The notes: generated from the letters alone by a model not told the origin. 64,000 bases of DNA from Novosphingobium resinovorum (GCF_001742225.1 NZ_CP017076.1:558001-622000), one strand, 5' to 3'; counted from the first letter of the stretch, positions 25,539 through 35,299 are shown. Numbers and translations are program-made.

Positions 25539-25814
25539 TCAGCCGTTGAGCTTGTCCTTGACCGCCTTGGCGACCGTGAAGGTCAGCTTCTTCGAAGCCT
25601 TGATGGTCATTGCCTCGCCGGTAGCGGGGTTGCGGCCTTCACGCTCAGGGCTGTCCTTGACCTTGAACTTGCCAAAGCCGTTGAGCGAGACTTCCTCACC
25701 CTTGGCCGCCGCGCTGCCGATGGCCTCAAAGACGGCGTCGACAATCTTACGGGCGTCGGCTTTCGTAATGCCGTGATCGTTGGCGATGGCGTCGGCGAGA
25801 TCGCTGTTGTTCAT
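25539..25814 (-). CDS. HU-family nucleoid DNA-binding protein
   Basis: A 91-residue histone-like protein: MNNSDLADAIANDHGITKAD start, VSLNGFGKFKVKDSPEREGR and the DNA-intercalating arm motif RNPATGEAMTIKASKK. It bends and compacts DNA as a dimer. The ATG at 25814 gives the standard HU length; upstream in-frame codons are not homologous. It sits beside MucR, another nucleoid-type protein, with the acetyltransferase between them. Confidence 0.95.
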   Translation of the reverse strand: MNNSDLADAIANDHGITKADARKIVDAVFEAIGSAAAKGEEVSLNGFGKFKVKDSPEREGRNPATGEAMTIKASKKLTFTVAKAVKDKLNG

Positions 25815-26062
25815 GAGAAGTTCGTCCTGTCGATGTCTATGGTTCGCAAAGCTACGTTTTTTTCGAGCTTCGCGGCCTTCCACCATGGAACAGCCGAAAC
25901 CGCGTTCAAAGTCGCATACTCACGCTGAACGCGCCTTGAGGCCGCTTTGTCCACAGCCTGTGGATATGTGAAACGCATCCGGTGCCCGAATTACCCGGAT
26001 AACATCGCGCGCGGAACCATTCTCGGCCGGTCTCTTGCATAACGCACACAAGGAGGATTCCC

Positions 26063-26313
26063 ATGTTTGGCAAGGTCATCAGCGCAATCGCAGGAAACAA
26101 GGCCGCAAAGCACGTCCAGGGGTGAGCGGCACTGGAGGAACTTTGCTCGGCTTTGCAGCGCCGATGGTGATACGCCGCCTCGGCCCCCTTGGCCTCATCA
26201 CCGCAGTCGCAGGCGGGCACGTTTACAAGCGCTACACCGACCGGCGGGCAGCTGAACAGCAAAAAGTCGCGCGGCCCAGCGGATTTGCAGAGCCCACGCG
26301 GAAACAGGCTTGA
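26063..26313 (+). pseudogene. Small hydrophobic protein of unknown function, frameshifted
   Basis: A strong AGGAGG at 26051-26056 precedes ATG 26063 by six bases. The frame MFGKVISAIAGNKAAKHVQG then hits TGA at 26123. Reading from there in the +1 frame gives GVSGTGGTLLGFAAPMVIRR, then LGPLGLITAVAGGHVYKRYT, which fits a small glycine-rich membrane-associated protein of about 83 residues. One additional G in the GGGG run at 26119-26122 would join the two frames. It is either a real frameshift mutation or a sequencing error in a homopolymer. Confidence 0.6.
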
Positions 26314-26717
26314 TCCTATCCTGCAGCCGCAATCCGCCCGCTGCGAGCGTGTTGCGGGCAGGCTAAGGCGCGGGACGTTAGGATCGACCGTGCTCTGATC
26401 CACGTGGTTGTGGCTGAGCAGCTTATGAGTGCCGGGCACGGGGCCCGGCGCTCAGCCAGTGAACACGCTCTCGCCGAACAATACCGCGTCACCCAACTGC
26501 GCGCGAACCGCGAGGAAACCCGCCCATCAACAGCCCCCGAGCGCGTCCCCTTCCTTGAGGACACTACTGAGCACAACGGTTTACCTGAAATTTCTTTTTC
26601 TTTCTCAACCCGTTGCTTAGCGGCCTCCTCCCTCGTTTGCATGGCCCGACACCTTGACGCAGCGGCGGCCAGAATGAAACATATAGCGAACACATGAGTC
26701 GCTGTTGACCAATAATC
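26314..26717. other. Intergenic stretch before the imuA remnant
   Basis: About 400 bp with no gene I can support. Near its end, AAAC-ATATAGC-GAAC at 26677-26691 resembles the alphaproteobacterial LexA box (GAACN7GAAC) with one mismatch. That would be the expected control of an imuA gene. Confidence 0.4.
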
Positions 26718-27330
26718 CTGCAAACCGCCCTTCCCTCCCGGCTGCCTGCCGAGCACCTTGCCGCACTACGCGCCCAGATCGCGCAGGTGCAGGCAGCGCG
26801 CGGCCCGGTGCTGCCGTTCGGCCTGCCGCAAATCGACACGCGCCTCGCCAGCGGCGGCCTTGATGGCGCTGCGCTTCACGAGATCGCCGGCGCCAGCGCC
26901 AGCTGGAGCGACGATGCTGCCGCCACCCTGATTGCTGCGGGCCTCGCCGCGCGCTTTGCTGCCGATCAGGGCATGACCGTGCTGTGGGCGCTTAGCCGCA
27001 TCGACCTGTATGCTCCGGGCTTCGAACAGGTCGGGCTCGGCCCGGCAAGGTGCTCAATCCCCAGGGCAGAAAGGATTCCGAAGTCCTTGCACTAGCCGAA
27101 GATGCTTTGCGCGACGGATCGCTGGCCTGCGTCATCGCCGAGGTCAAAGCCGCCGACCAGACCGTCACCCGGCGCCTGCAGCTGGCTGCGTCCGATGCGC
27201 GAACCCCGATGCTTCTCTACCGGCGGCATCGTTCGCGCGAGCGCAGCCCGCTGGCTCAGCCCTCCGCTGCAATGACGCGCTGGAGCATCGCAGCGGCGCC
27301 TTCCACCGCGCTACCCCATGCCGGCATCGG
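26718..27330 (+). pseudogene. imuA: imuA remnant (SOS mutagenesis protein), frameshifted and truncated
   Basis: The match starts after a TGA with ALPSRLPAEHLAALRAQIAQ and continues LPFGLPQIDTRLASGGLDGA, ALHEIAGASASW, TVLWALSRIDLYAPGFEQ. A frameshift at about 27045 moves the match to [38 protein letters not shown] and [14 protein letters not shown]. It stops at about 27330, where a reversed phoA fragment begins. ImuA is the RecA/SulA-like partner of ImuB and DnaE2 in damage-induced mutagenesis; imuB and dnaE2 do not follow. There is no intact start codon. Confidence 0.8.
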
Positions 27331-27331
27331 C

Positions 27332-27664
27332 CGAAGAACAGGCCGAGGACCGGCTTGGACTGGTCAGCGGCCGTCACCGCGTCGAGTTCGGTTGCGTTGC
27401 GGACAACGAGATAGCCACGCGACTGTGCCTGCTGGCACAGGGTCTTACCCTTAAATTTCCCAGCGGCAGCGGTCCCCGCGAAGGTCGCAGCGCAGCCACC
27501 CAGAACAACATCCGCCCGCGCTTCGAGCAAATGTTCGGCGATCGATCCGCTTCCACCCTTCTCGAGGGCATTGGCCGGGCACTGCTTCGTCGTTGCGACT
27601 GGGCCATAGCATTTGCGATACGTCACGCTGGCGAGCTGCGCCGCAGGCGTGGGGGAGCGGGCAC
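27332..27664 (-). pseudogene. phoA: Alkaline phosphatase (PhoA) internal fragment
   Basis: About 110 residues of a PhoA-type phosphatase: [17 protein letters not shown], then [49 protein letters not shown] and [13 protein letters not shown]. These align in order with the central region of E. coli PhoA. The N-terminal catalytic Ser region and the C-terminal metal ligands are missing. It begins one base before the stop codon of the symporter gene and ends in the tail of imuA. It is a non-functional relic. Confidence 0.82.
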
Positions 27665-27665
27665 A

Positions 27666-28949
27666 CTAAATCACGGGCATTGAGCGCCCATGCTGGTCGC
27701 GCGATACGGCGGTCGCGATGGAGATATCGCCAACCACGTTGACCATGGTACGGAACATGTCGAGCAGCCGGTCCACGCCGACCACCAAGCCAATCCCCTC
27801 GGGCGGCAGGCCGGTGATCGCGAGAACGGCGGCAACGGTGGGAAGCGATCCGGCGGGGACCCCAATCGTACCCATTCCCGCCAGCGCGGCCACCACCAGC
27901 ACCACGCCCTGCTTGCCGAGCGAGAGGTCCATTCCGAAGAACTGGGCGATGAACAGCACGGTCACAGCGGTGTAGATCGCGGTGCCGCCCTGATTCGCGA
28001 TGGTGCCGATGCCGAGGACGAGGCGCGCCGCGCGGGGCGGCAGGTGCAGGTCGAATTCGGCAGCCTTCAGCGCGCTGGGCAGAGTGGCGTTGGACGAAGA
28101 AGTGCAGAAGGCGATGACTGCCGGCTCCTGCACTCCGCGCAGGAACGCCGCCGGGGTCACCCCGCCGCGCATCCACACGACCGCGAAGAAGGTCAGCATC
28201 ACCTGCAGCATCAGCGCCGCCACCACCACGCCGACATAGGCGCTGAGGTAGAGCAGCAGGTGCCAGCCGAACACCAGTGTCAGGTCGAACATGAAGGCGG
28301 CGACCGCGACCGGCGCCAGCCGTGCGACATAGCCGAGTACATGCATTCCAGCATCGAACACCCGCTCACTGGTGGCGAGCACGTGGCCGCTGCGGCGGGT
28401 GCGCAAGAAAGTCAGGGTCATGCCGACGAGCACCGAGGCGATGATGACGATCATGATCGGCCGTTCCACGGCGGCGTAGGAGAACAGCGCGCCGAAGCCT
28501 CTCGGCGGTGCGGAAGAGTGACCTGCCGCGAGGAGTTGCTGGCCGATCTCGGCTGGCACCACGTCGCCAGGGCGGAACAGGTTGACCATGGCCAGCCCGA
28601 TCAGCGCCGCCGCGACCGAGGCCGCCAGCATGTGCGCCAGCGTGGAGAGCAGCAGTCGCCGCATTCCCGCCATGTTGCGCACCCGCGCGATGCCGCTGAC
28701 GATGGCCGACACCAGCAGCGGCACGATCAGCAGGAACAGCGCGAAGAGGAACGCCTGCTCCACCGGCTTCACCACCCAGCGCATCAGCAGCATGGTCGCG
28801 GGGGAGTCGCTGGCGAACAGCCCGGCCAGCGTGCCGCCGCCCATGCCGAGCAGGAAACCCGCCAGCAGCCGCACCTGCAGATGAGGGCGCAGACGCCTGC
28901 GCGCATGGCCGGCGGAAGGGGGGAGAGGCGGGGGGGCAGTCTCGATCAT
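27666..28949 (-). CDS. Dicarboxylate/amino acid:cation symporter (DAACS, GltP/DctA type)
   Basis: A 427-residue inner-membrane symporter. The hairpin-loop serine motif (CTSSSNATLP), the GIGTIANQGGTAIYTAV signature and the VPAGSLPTVAAVLAITGLP hairpin are all present, with VDRLLDMFRTMVNVVGD carrying the Asp and Asn that bind cation and substrate. The ATG at 28949 gives MIETAPPPLPP before the first helix. It brings in C4-dicarboxylates, glutamate/aspartate or similar acids. It follows a sensor kinase gene on the same strand (about 100 bp apart) and may be co-regulated with the peptidase cluster, taking up released amino acids. Confidence 0.9.
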   Translation of the reverse strand: MIETAPPPLPPSAGHARRRLRPHLQVRLLAGFLLGMGGGTLAGLFASDSPATMLLMRWVVKPVEQAFLFALFLLIVPLLVSAIVSGIARVRNMAGMRRLLLSTLAHMLAASVAAALIGLAMVNLFRPGDVVPAEIGQQLLAAGHSSAPPRGFGALFSYAAVERPIMIVIIASVLVGMTLTFLRTRRSGHVLATSERVFDAGMHVLGYVARLAPVAVAAFMFDLTLVFGWHLLLYLSAYVGVVVAALMLQVMLTFFAVVWMRGGVTPAAFLRGVQEPAVIAFCTSSSNATLPSALKAAEFDLHLPPRAARLVLGIGTIANQGGTAIYTAVTVLFIAQFFGMDLSLGKQGVVLVVAALAGMGTIGVPAGSLPTVAAVLAITGLPPEGIGLVVGVDRLLDMFRTMVNVVGDISIATAVSRDQHGRSMPVI

Positions 28950-29047
28950 CGCAGTGACCGAACGAAAGGATTTGCGGACATCGGTGATCCTGTTGCCGTG
29001 CCCGAAGGCGCCTGGCTCATGATGAGGGTTCTGCCGCGAGAACCCTG

Positions 29048-30610
29048 TCAGCAAGCTGTCGCGAGCGCGAATTGTTGCGCTTCCGATTGGGCTTGGGTGA
29101 TGTGCTCGTCGTTCCGGTCGTCAGGGCTCGGCGGCGCGGCGAAGTCGATGCTGGCGAGCACGCCGCGACCATCCGTGCCGGGCTCCAGCCGGACTTCTGC
29201 GCCCATGCGTTCGGCTAGCGCGCGGACGATCGACAAACCGAGGCCGCTGCCGCCAGCATCGCTTTCGCTGCGGGCGCGGTAGAAGCGTTCGAACACCCGT
29301 TCGCGGTCCTGCGGGGCGATGCCAGGGCCGTCGTCCTCCACTTCGATGCACGCACGTCCGGCGCGGTGCAGCACCCGCACGGTGACGGTGCCGCCGGGGC
29401 GGTTGTAGCGCACCGCGTTGTCGAACAGGTTGCCGATCATCTCGGCGGCCAGGATCGGGTGGCCGCTGGCGAGAACGGGGCCGTGATCCGGCGCCTCGAA
29501 ACCGATGTCGAGGCCGTCCGAGCCCGGCTGGTCGATGCGCGAGGCCACGAGGTCGGCGGCGACGGCAGCAAGGTCGAAAGTGGCGTCCTCGGCTATGCCC
29601 TGCTCCTCGGTCCGGGCGAGGGCGATCAGTTGCAGCAGCAGCCGTTCGAGCGAGAGCACCGCGTTGCCGATGTCTTCCAGCGCCGCCGCGCCGCGTGGGG
29701 AGGCGGGGCCGTAGCGCTCCAGCACGTCGAGATGGACGCGCACCACGGCGAGCGGCGTGCGCATCTGGTGCGAGGCATTGGCGGTGAACTGCTTGAGCGA
29801 ATCCACCGCGCGCTCGGTGCGGGCGAGCAGGGCATTGAACGACCCGGCCAGCAGCCGCGCCTCGCGCGGGGCGTCCTCCTCCAGCGCGAGGCGGAACTGC
29901 GGCGGCGGCTCGCGGCGGGCGGTCTCGATCTGCCCGGTGAGTGAGGCGAAGGGCCTGAGGCCCCAGGTGATGGCCCAGTAGAACAGCAGCACCGCCGTCA
30001 TCGCGATCAGCACGCCCGCGCCCAGCACGCGCAGGAAGTAGGTCTGCTGGTAGGCCCAGCGATCATCCACGAAGTCGGCCACCTGCACCACCACCGCGTG
30101 GCCGTTGCGGTGGAGACGGCGGATCTCGGTGGCGATGCGCACCGGCTTGCCGCCCAGCGTGCTGTCGCGCAAGTACCCGGGCTGGATCACGCCGTCGGCA
30201 TCGCGCGGGTCAACGTAGCCGCCGGTCAGCGGAGTATTGCGGTAGGTGCGCGGGAAGCTGGCGGCGGGCAGGCGCTGCGTGGTGCGGCCGGTGCGCGTGT
30301 CGTACAGCGGCGGCGGGACGAGGCCGCGCTCGCCCGCGATCAGCTCCGTGCCGTCCCAGATGCTGTAGTGCGTGACGGGCGCGGAGCGGCGCTGGAGCAG
30401 ATGGACGGCCAGCGGCAGCACCTTGTCGCGCACGGCGTCCTCGGTATCGGCGGCGCGGCTGAGCAGACGCACCGAACCGACGAGGATGCGGTCGGAGGTC
30501 GCCGCGCCGGAGCGCTGGATCATCCAGCACGTAATGCCGCCGAAGGTCACCGCCAGCGCCAGCAGCGGCACCATCACCGCAGCGGTCAGGCGCGATCGCA
30601 GAGAGGCCAT
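29048..30610 (-). CDS. Sensor histidine kinase (TctE/QseC type)
   Basis: A 520-residue kinase. Transmembrane helices at about 10-31 and 195-215 flank a periplasmic sensor domain. HAMP, H-box NASHQMRTPL with H281, N-box IGNLFDNAVRYNRPGG and G-boxes EDDGPGI and GGSGLGLSIV follow. Its sensor region resembles the tricarboxylate/organic-acid sensors TctE. It overlaps the response regulator as TGATG and lies between the symporter gene and the divergent receptor-peptidase genes, so it probably controls one or both in response to an organic acid or peptide. Confidence 0.93.
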   Translation of the reverse strand: MASLRSRLTAAVMVPLLALAVTFGGITCWMIQRSGAATSDRILVGSVRLLSRAADTEDAVRDKVLPLAVHLLQRRSAPVTHYSIWDGTELIAGERGLVPPPLYDTRTGRTTQRLPAASFPRTYRNTPLTGGYVDPRDADGVIQPGYLRDSTLGGKPVRIATEIRRLHRNGHAVVVQVADFVDDRWAYQQTYFLRVLGAGVLIAMTAVLLFYWAITWGLRPFASLTGQIETARREPPPQFRLALEEDAPREARLLAGSFNALLARTERAVDSLKQFTANASHQMRTPLAVVRVHLDVLERYGPASPRGAAALEDIGNAVLSLERLLLQLIALARTEEQGIAEDATFDLAAVAADLVASRIDQPGSDGLDIGFEAPDHGPVLASGHPILAAEMIGNLFDNAVRYNRPGGTVTVRVLHRAGRACIEVEDDGPGIAPQDRERVFERFYRARSESDAGGSGLGLSIVRALAERMGAEVRLEPGTDGRGVLASIDFAAPPSPDDRNDEHITQAQSEAQQFALATAC

Positions 30611-31275
30611 CAGGTCTCCAGCATGTAGCCGAGGCCCCGGATGGTGCGGATCGTCGGCCCATCCGGCATCAGCTTGCGGCGCAGGCGGCCGACGTAGACC
30701 TCCAGCGCATTAGGGGCGACGGCGTCGGCGAAGTTGAACACCTCGGAATTGAGGCGCTGCTTGGTCACGACTTTGCCGGGTCGGCCCATCAGCGTCTCCA
30801 GCACCGCCATTTCCCGGCGCCGCAAGTCGAGCACCGAGCGCTTGAGTTCGACGACGCGGGTGGAGCGATCGAGGCTGAGGTCGCCGACGCGCAGCACCGG
30901 GTCGGCAGTACCCTGGCTGCGCCGGATCAGCGCGCGCAGCCGCGATTCCAGCTCGCGCGGGTGGAAGGGCTTGGAGAGGTAGTCGTCGCCCCCCCGGTCG
31001 AGCCCGGCGATACGGTCGGACACCGCATCGCGCGCGGTCAGGATCAGCACCGGCGTCGAGTCGCCGCCCCTGCGCAGCGTTTGGAGAACTTCCAGCCCGT
31101 CGATGTCCGGCAGCCCGAGATCGAGGATCACGGCATTGTAGGTTTCGGCGGCGAGAACGTCGAGCGCCTCCTCGCCGCTCCCGACGACGTCGACGACGAA
31201 GCCGCCCGCGCTCATCGAGGCTTCCATGCCGCGCGCCAAGCGCTCGTCGTCTTCCACGATCAGTATCCGCAACAA
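30610..31275 (-). CDS. OmpR-family response regulator (TctD/QseB type)
   Basis: A 221-residue regulator with receiver acidic residues E8, D9, D10, phospho-acceptor D52 (VILDLGLP), K in LSKPFHP, and a winged-helix DNA-binding domain (LRRREMAVLETLMGRPGKV, then NALEVYVGRLRRKL). It is the first gene of the two-component pair, reading away from the TonB-receptor operon across a 365-bp gap. It is the likely activator of that operon or of the symporter. Confidence 0.93.
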   Translation of the reverse strand: MLRILIVEDDERLARGMEASMSAGGFVVDVVGSGEEALDVLAAETYNAVILDLGLPDIDGLEVLQTLRRGGDSTPVLILTARDAVSDRIAGLDRGGDDYLSKPFHPRELESRLRALIRRSQGTADPVLRVGDLSLDRSTRVVELKRSVLDLRRREMAVLETLMGRPGKVVTKQRLNSEVFNFADAVAPNALEVYVGRLRRKLMPDGPTIRTIRGLGYMLET

Positions 31276-31640
31276 CTCACTCCCTCACACGAGTTGCGGC
31301 ATCCTCTTGTCCCTGTTCGGGCACTTTTCAGACGCCGTGAGGTGCCTTTGAGTGCCTTTGTGTATCGTTGAGTGCCGGCCCTGTCCCGGCGCAATTTCAT
31401 GCCGTTTGATTCGGCAGTCTGTGAATGGAACCTGTCATCAACCTGTCGCGCCGGGCAAGATTCTTTTTGGAAAAGGGCGTGGCAGTGACAGCTTCGTGAC
31501 AGGTGAAGGCCCGCAGCTTTCGTGTGTCGGGAGGGGAAACCTCGACAACGAACCGGGTCCAATCCGCAGCGCGCAGGAGATCGCCAAGGCATCGGCGGCA
31601 TCGCGGGCGGAGCATGGGCCGGCTGCAACAGGGGGCAATC
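31276..31640. other. Divergent promoter region between the two-component system and the TonB receptor
   Basis: No gene seen. Bases 31337-31379 carry three near-direct copies of GAGTGCC-type units (GAGGTGCCTTT, GAGTGCCTTT, GAGTGCCGG) at spacings of about 10 and 20 bp. This resembles the half-site repeats bound by OmpR-family regulators and may be the target of the adjacent response regulator. Confidence 0.45.
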
Positions 31641-33983
31641 ATGGCCACTCAATACGGTCGCGCTGCATTCTTGATTTCCGTATCCTTGTTCGCTCTGCCG
31701 CTGGGGGCGCAAGCGCAGGAAACGGCTCCGCAACAGGCAGTTAGCGATGGCGTCGGCGACATCGTCGTCACCGCCCTGCGCCGCGCCACCCGCGTCCAGG
31801 ACACCCCTGTCGCGATCACCGCGCTGTCGGAGAAGTCCCTCCAGAACCTCGGCGCCACGGGCATCGCCGACGTCGTGCGGCAGGTGCCGGGGCTCAACCT
31901 GATCGCCGGTGAATCGGGCCGCACCCGCATCTCCATTCGCGGTATCCAGACAGCGGGCGAAAGCACCGTAGGCCTGTACTACGGCGAGACGCCGCTGACG
32001 GGTCCGTCGGGCACCAGCTCCGATCCTTCGGGCGTGACGCCCAACCTCAACCTCTTCGATGTCGAGCGAGTGGAAGTTCTGCGCGGGCCGCAGGGCACGC
32101 TTTACGGCTCGGGCTCGATGGGGGGCACCCTGCGCGTGATCTTCAAGAAGCCGGACCTCACCAAGTACGAGGGCGCGACCGAATTCGGCGGAGAGGCGGT
32201 GGAGCACGGCGAGTTCGGCTATTCGCTGAAAGGTGCGGTCAACGTGCCGATCATTTCCGACATGCTTGCCGCGCGCCTGGTGCTCTATCGCCAGCAGAAC
32301 CCCGGCTATGTCGATGATCCGACGATCGGCAAGGAGGACCTCAACCGCTCGACGCTCGAAGGCGCGCGTTTCCAGCTGGGTTTCCAGCCGACTGATACGC
32401 TCAGCATGAACTTCATGACGATCGTGCAGACCCAGAAATTCGACGGCACCTCGCAGTGGGCGCCTTCGGTGGGAGAGTTCGTGTCCGAGCAGAAAGTCGC
32501 CTCGCCGGCCTACGACAAGCTGCAGCTCTATGCGCTGGAGACGAAGTGGGAGACCGGCATCGGCACGCTGGCGCTGAACAATTCGTACTACCGCTGGGAC
32601 GTGCGGCAGACCAACGACAACTCGGACAACTACGCCAGCATCGCGGCGTCCAATCGCTATTGCGGGCTATTCCAGAATACCTACGGCGGCTCGCTGCTGC
32701 AGGGCACGAGCGCCGGAGCGACGACCAGTTCGAGCACCTGCGCGACCGGCGCGGGGGGGCTGACCTCCGCGCAGTTGCGGGCGGATTACCAGAACTGGGC
32801 CGCAGGGCAGCAGCCGATCGGCAACTACCAGCCGCGCTTCGTGCGCAACTACGTCAACGAACTTCGCCTCAGCTCGAACGGCAAAGGGCCGCTGACCTAC
32901 ACCTTCGGCCTGTTCCGCGAGGACCGCGACGACCGCGTCGATACGCTCGTCTTCGCGGGCATTCCCGCCACTGGCGAGCCGCAGCAGCCGACCGTCGATC
33001 TCGGCTCGCGCTATGTCACCGACGTGGTCAAGCAGACCGCGGTATACGGCGAGATCAGCTATCATCTCTTCGAGCCGCTGACGCTGACGGCGGGCCTGCG
33101 CTACTACGACTACAAGAAGACCGTGGGCGGCGAGAACCTGGGCTACAACTACTTCAACGGGCAGGTTCCCAGCGCCTATGCCGAGGTGTCCGCCAATGCG
33201 AACGGGCTGATCCAGAAGTACAATCTGGACCTCAAGATCACCCCGGACGTGATGTTCTACGCCACTGCATCGCAGGGCTTCCGCCCCGGCGGCGCGAACC
33301 TGACGCCGGGTATTCCGGAATCGGCGCAGACTTACGCGGCGGACTCGCTGTGGAACTACGAGGCGGGCTTCAAGACGCAGTGGTTCGACCGCAAGCTGAC
33401 CTTCAACATCGACGCCTATCGCATCGACTGGAACAACCTGCAGACCTCGGTTCGCGCGACGTACGGCAACTTCTCGTATATCGGCAACGTCGGCTCGGCG
33501 CGGATCGAGGGCGTCGAGGTCGAGGCCAGCGCGGCGCCGGTTTCGGGGCTCAACCTCAACGCGAGCTTCCATTACGTGAAGCCGCGCCTGACCGCCGATC
33601 AGGTCAGCGCCGAGGTCACGGCATCGGGCCTCAAGGGCGACATCCTGCCGCTGATTCCGCGCACTACCGCGAGCGCCGGGGCCGAATACACCTTCCCGGC
33701 CTTCAACGACTTCGAGGGGCTTCTGCGCGCGGACTGGACCTACACCGGCGAGATGACCTCGCAGATCCGGCCGACCAACAGCCTCTACCGCGAGTTCGGC
33801 AAGTACTCGATGGTGAACCTGCGCGCCGGTGTGCAGAACGACCGGATGGGCGTGTTCCTCTACGTGCGCAACCTGTTCAACAAGATCGGCGTGAACTCGA
33901 TCTCGAGCGCTGCGGGCGTGCCGGACTACTGGGCGACGACCGCCCCGCGCACGCTGGGCGCGACGATCTACAGCAACTTCTAA
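31641..33983 (+). CDS. TonB-dependent outer membrane receptor (peptide module)
   Basis: A 780-residue receptor. After a signal peptide (LISVSLFALPLGAQA) comes the TonB-box-like DIVVTALRR, a plug domain (DTPVAITALSEKSLQNLG, PGLNLIAGESGRTRISIRGI, VEVLRGPQGTLYGSGSMGG), then the 22-strand barrel ending in LGATIYSNF. The ATG at 31641 follows an AGGGGG site and precedes the signal peptide; the frame is open upstream but not homologous. It is followed by two exported peptidases, so the ligand may be a peptide, though many receptors of this class carry plant compounds. Confidence 0.92.
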   Translation: MATQYGRAAFLISVSLFALPLGAQAQETAPQQAVSDGVGDIVVTALRRATRVQDTPVAITALSEKSLQNLGATGIADVVRQVPGLNLIAGESGRTRISIRGIQTAGESTVGLYYGETPLTGPSGTSSDPSGVTPNLNLFDVERVEVLRGPQGTLYGSGSMGGTLRVIFKKPDLTKYEGATEFGGEAVEHGEFGYSLKGAVNVPIISDMLAARLVLYRQQNPGYVDDPTIGKEDLNRSTLEGARFQLGFQPTDTLSMNFMTIVQTQKFDGTSQWAPSVGEFVSEQKVASPAYDKLQLYALETKWETGIGTLALNNSYYRWDVRQTNDNSDNYASIAASNRYCGLFQNTYGGSLLQGTSAGATTSSSTCATGAGGLTSAQLRADYQNWAAGQQPIGNYQPRFVRNYVNELRLSSNGKGPLTYTFGLFREDRDDRVDTLVFAGIPATGEPQQPTVDLGSRYVTDVVKQTAVYGEISYHLFEPLTLTAGLRYYDYKKTVGGENLGYNYFNGQVPSAYAEVSANANGLIQKYNLDLKITPDVMFYATASQGFRPGGANLTPGIPESAQTYAADSLWNYEAGFKTQWFDRKLTFNIDAYRIDWNNLQTSVRATYGNFSYIGNVGSARIEGVEVEASAAPVSGLNLNASFHYVKPRLTADQVSAEVTASGLKGDILPLIPRTTASAGAEYTFPAFNDFEGLLRADWTYTGEMTSQIRPTNSLYREFGKYSMVNLRAGVQNDRMGVFLYVRNLFNKIGVNSISSAAGVPDYWATTAPRTLGATIYSNF

Positions 33984-34011
33984 GTTCGTTTCGAGTACAG
34001 GGGATTTGACG

Positions 34012-35289
34012 ATGCGTATCACACTGCTGGCCGCAACCGCCGCGATCGCGCTCGCCGCTCCGGCGGCGCAGGCTGCCACGGTAGAGGACAAGGCCGCTGC
34101 CACGCTGCTGGGCGGGGCAAAGTTCGCCAAGGCCAAGGCGTCGCTCAAGGGCGATTACGACAAGATCATCCAAGACATCATCACCCTGACCGAGATCGAG
34201 GCGCCGCCGTTCAAGGAAGACGCACGTGGCGCCGCCTACATGGCGATGCTTAAGGCCGAAGGGCTCACCGACGTCGAGCGCGACGAGGTCGGCAACGTCA
34301 TGGGGCTACGCAAGGGCACCGGAGGCGGTCCGCTGATCGTCGTCACCGCGCACCTCGACACGGTGTTCCCCGGCGGCACCAATGTGAAGGTGCGGCGCGA
34401 GGGCAACGGGCTCTACGCGCCCGGCATCGGCGACGATACCTCCAGCCTGCCGGTGCTGCTCGCTTTCATCCGCGCGATGAACCGGGCGGGCTACACCACC
34501 AAGGCCGACATCCTGTTCATGGGCAATGTCGGCGAGGAAGGCCCCGGCGACCTGCGCGGTTCGCGCTACCTGTTCCAGAAGGGCAAGTACAAGGACGCGA
34601 TCAAGTACTTTATCTCGTTCGAGCCGGGGCAGCCGGGGCGCATCACCAATGCCGGCACCGGATCGCGCCGCTACAAGGTGACGTTCAACGGGCCGGGTGG
34701 CCACTCGATGGGTGACTTCGGCATCGTCAGCCCGGCCTTCGCGATGGCCAAGGCGATGGTCGAATTCGGCAAGATCAAGGCCCCTGCGGAGCCGAAGACG
34801 GTCTACAACGTCGGCATTCTGGAGGGCGGCACTTCGGTGAACTCGATCCCCTTCGCCACCGCCATGACCATCGACATGCGCTCCAACGGCAAGCCCGAAC
34901 TGGACGCGGAGGAGAAGCAGTTCCTCGCCCTGCTGCAGCCTGCGGTGGATGCGGAGAACGCCGCGCGCTCCACCGCCAAGGGCAAGATCTCCTACGACGC
35001 CAAGCTGATCGGCGACCGCCCGGTCGGCACCACGCCGCTCGATGCGCGCATCATCAAGATCGCCACTGCCGTCGCCAAGGGATCGGGCGTGACGCCGAAG
35101 TACGGCGCCGGGTCCACCGACAGCAACATCCCGATGAGCATGGGCGTCGAGGCCGTCACCCTCGGCTCCGGGTTCGACACCTTCCGTGCGCACTCGCTGG
35201 AAGAGGGCATGAAGATGAACCCGCCCGAGGACCTCAAGAACATGGCGGTCGGCCTGGCAACGGTCCTGACCCTCGCCGAAGCACGCTGA
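34012..35289 (+). CDS. Exported M20-family zinc peptidase
   Basis: A 425-residue metallopeptidase with a signal peptide (ITLLAATAAIALAAPAAQAA). Metal-binding motifs are TAHLDTVFPG (His, Asp), PGIGDDTSSLPVLLAFIRAM (Asp), GNVGEEGPGDLRGSRYL (the Glu-Glu pair of base and ligand), and the last His in FDTFRAHSLEEG. The lid domain carries NGPGGHSMGDFG. The ATG at 34012 is favoured over an upstream TTG. It cleaves di- or oligopeptides in the periplasm. It follows the TonB receptor by 28 bp, so the two are co-transcribed. Confidence 0.9.
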   Translation: MRITLLAATAAIALAAPAAQAATVEDKAAATLLGGAKFAKAKASLKGDYDKIIQDIITLTEIEAPPFKEDARGAAYMAMLKAEGLTDVERDEVGNVMGLRKGTGGGPLIVVTAHLDTVFPGGTNVKVRREGNGLYAPGIGDDTSSLPVLLAFIRAMNRAGYTTKADILFMGNVGEEGPGDLRGSRYLFQKGKYKDAIKYFISFEPGQPGRITNAGTGSRRYKVTFNGPGGHSMGDFGIVSPAFAMAKAMVEFGKIKAPAEPKTVYNVGILEGGTSVNSIPFATAMTIDMRSNGKPELDAEEKQFLALLQPAVDAENAARSTAKGKISYDAKLIGDRPVGTTPLDARIIKIATAVAKGSGVTPKYGAGSTDSNIPMSMGVEAVTLGSGFDTFRAHSLEEGMKMNPPEDLKNMAVGLATVLTLAEAR

Positions 35290-35299
35290 CCCATCCTGA

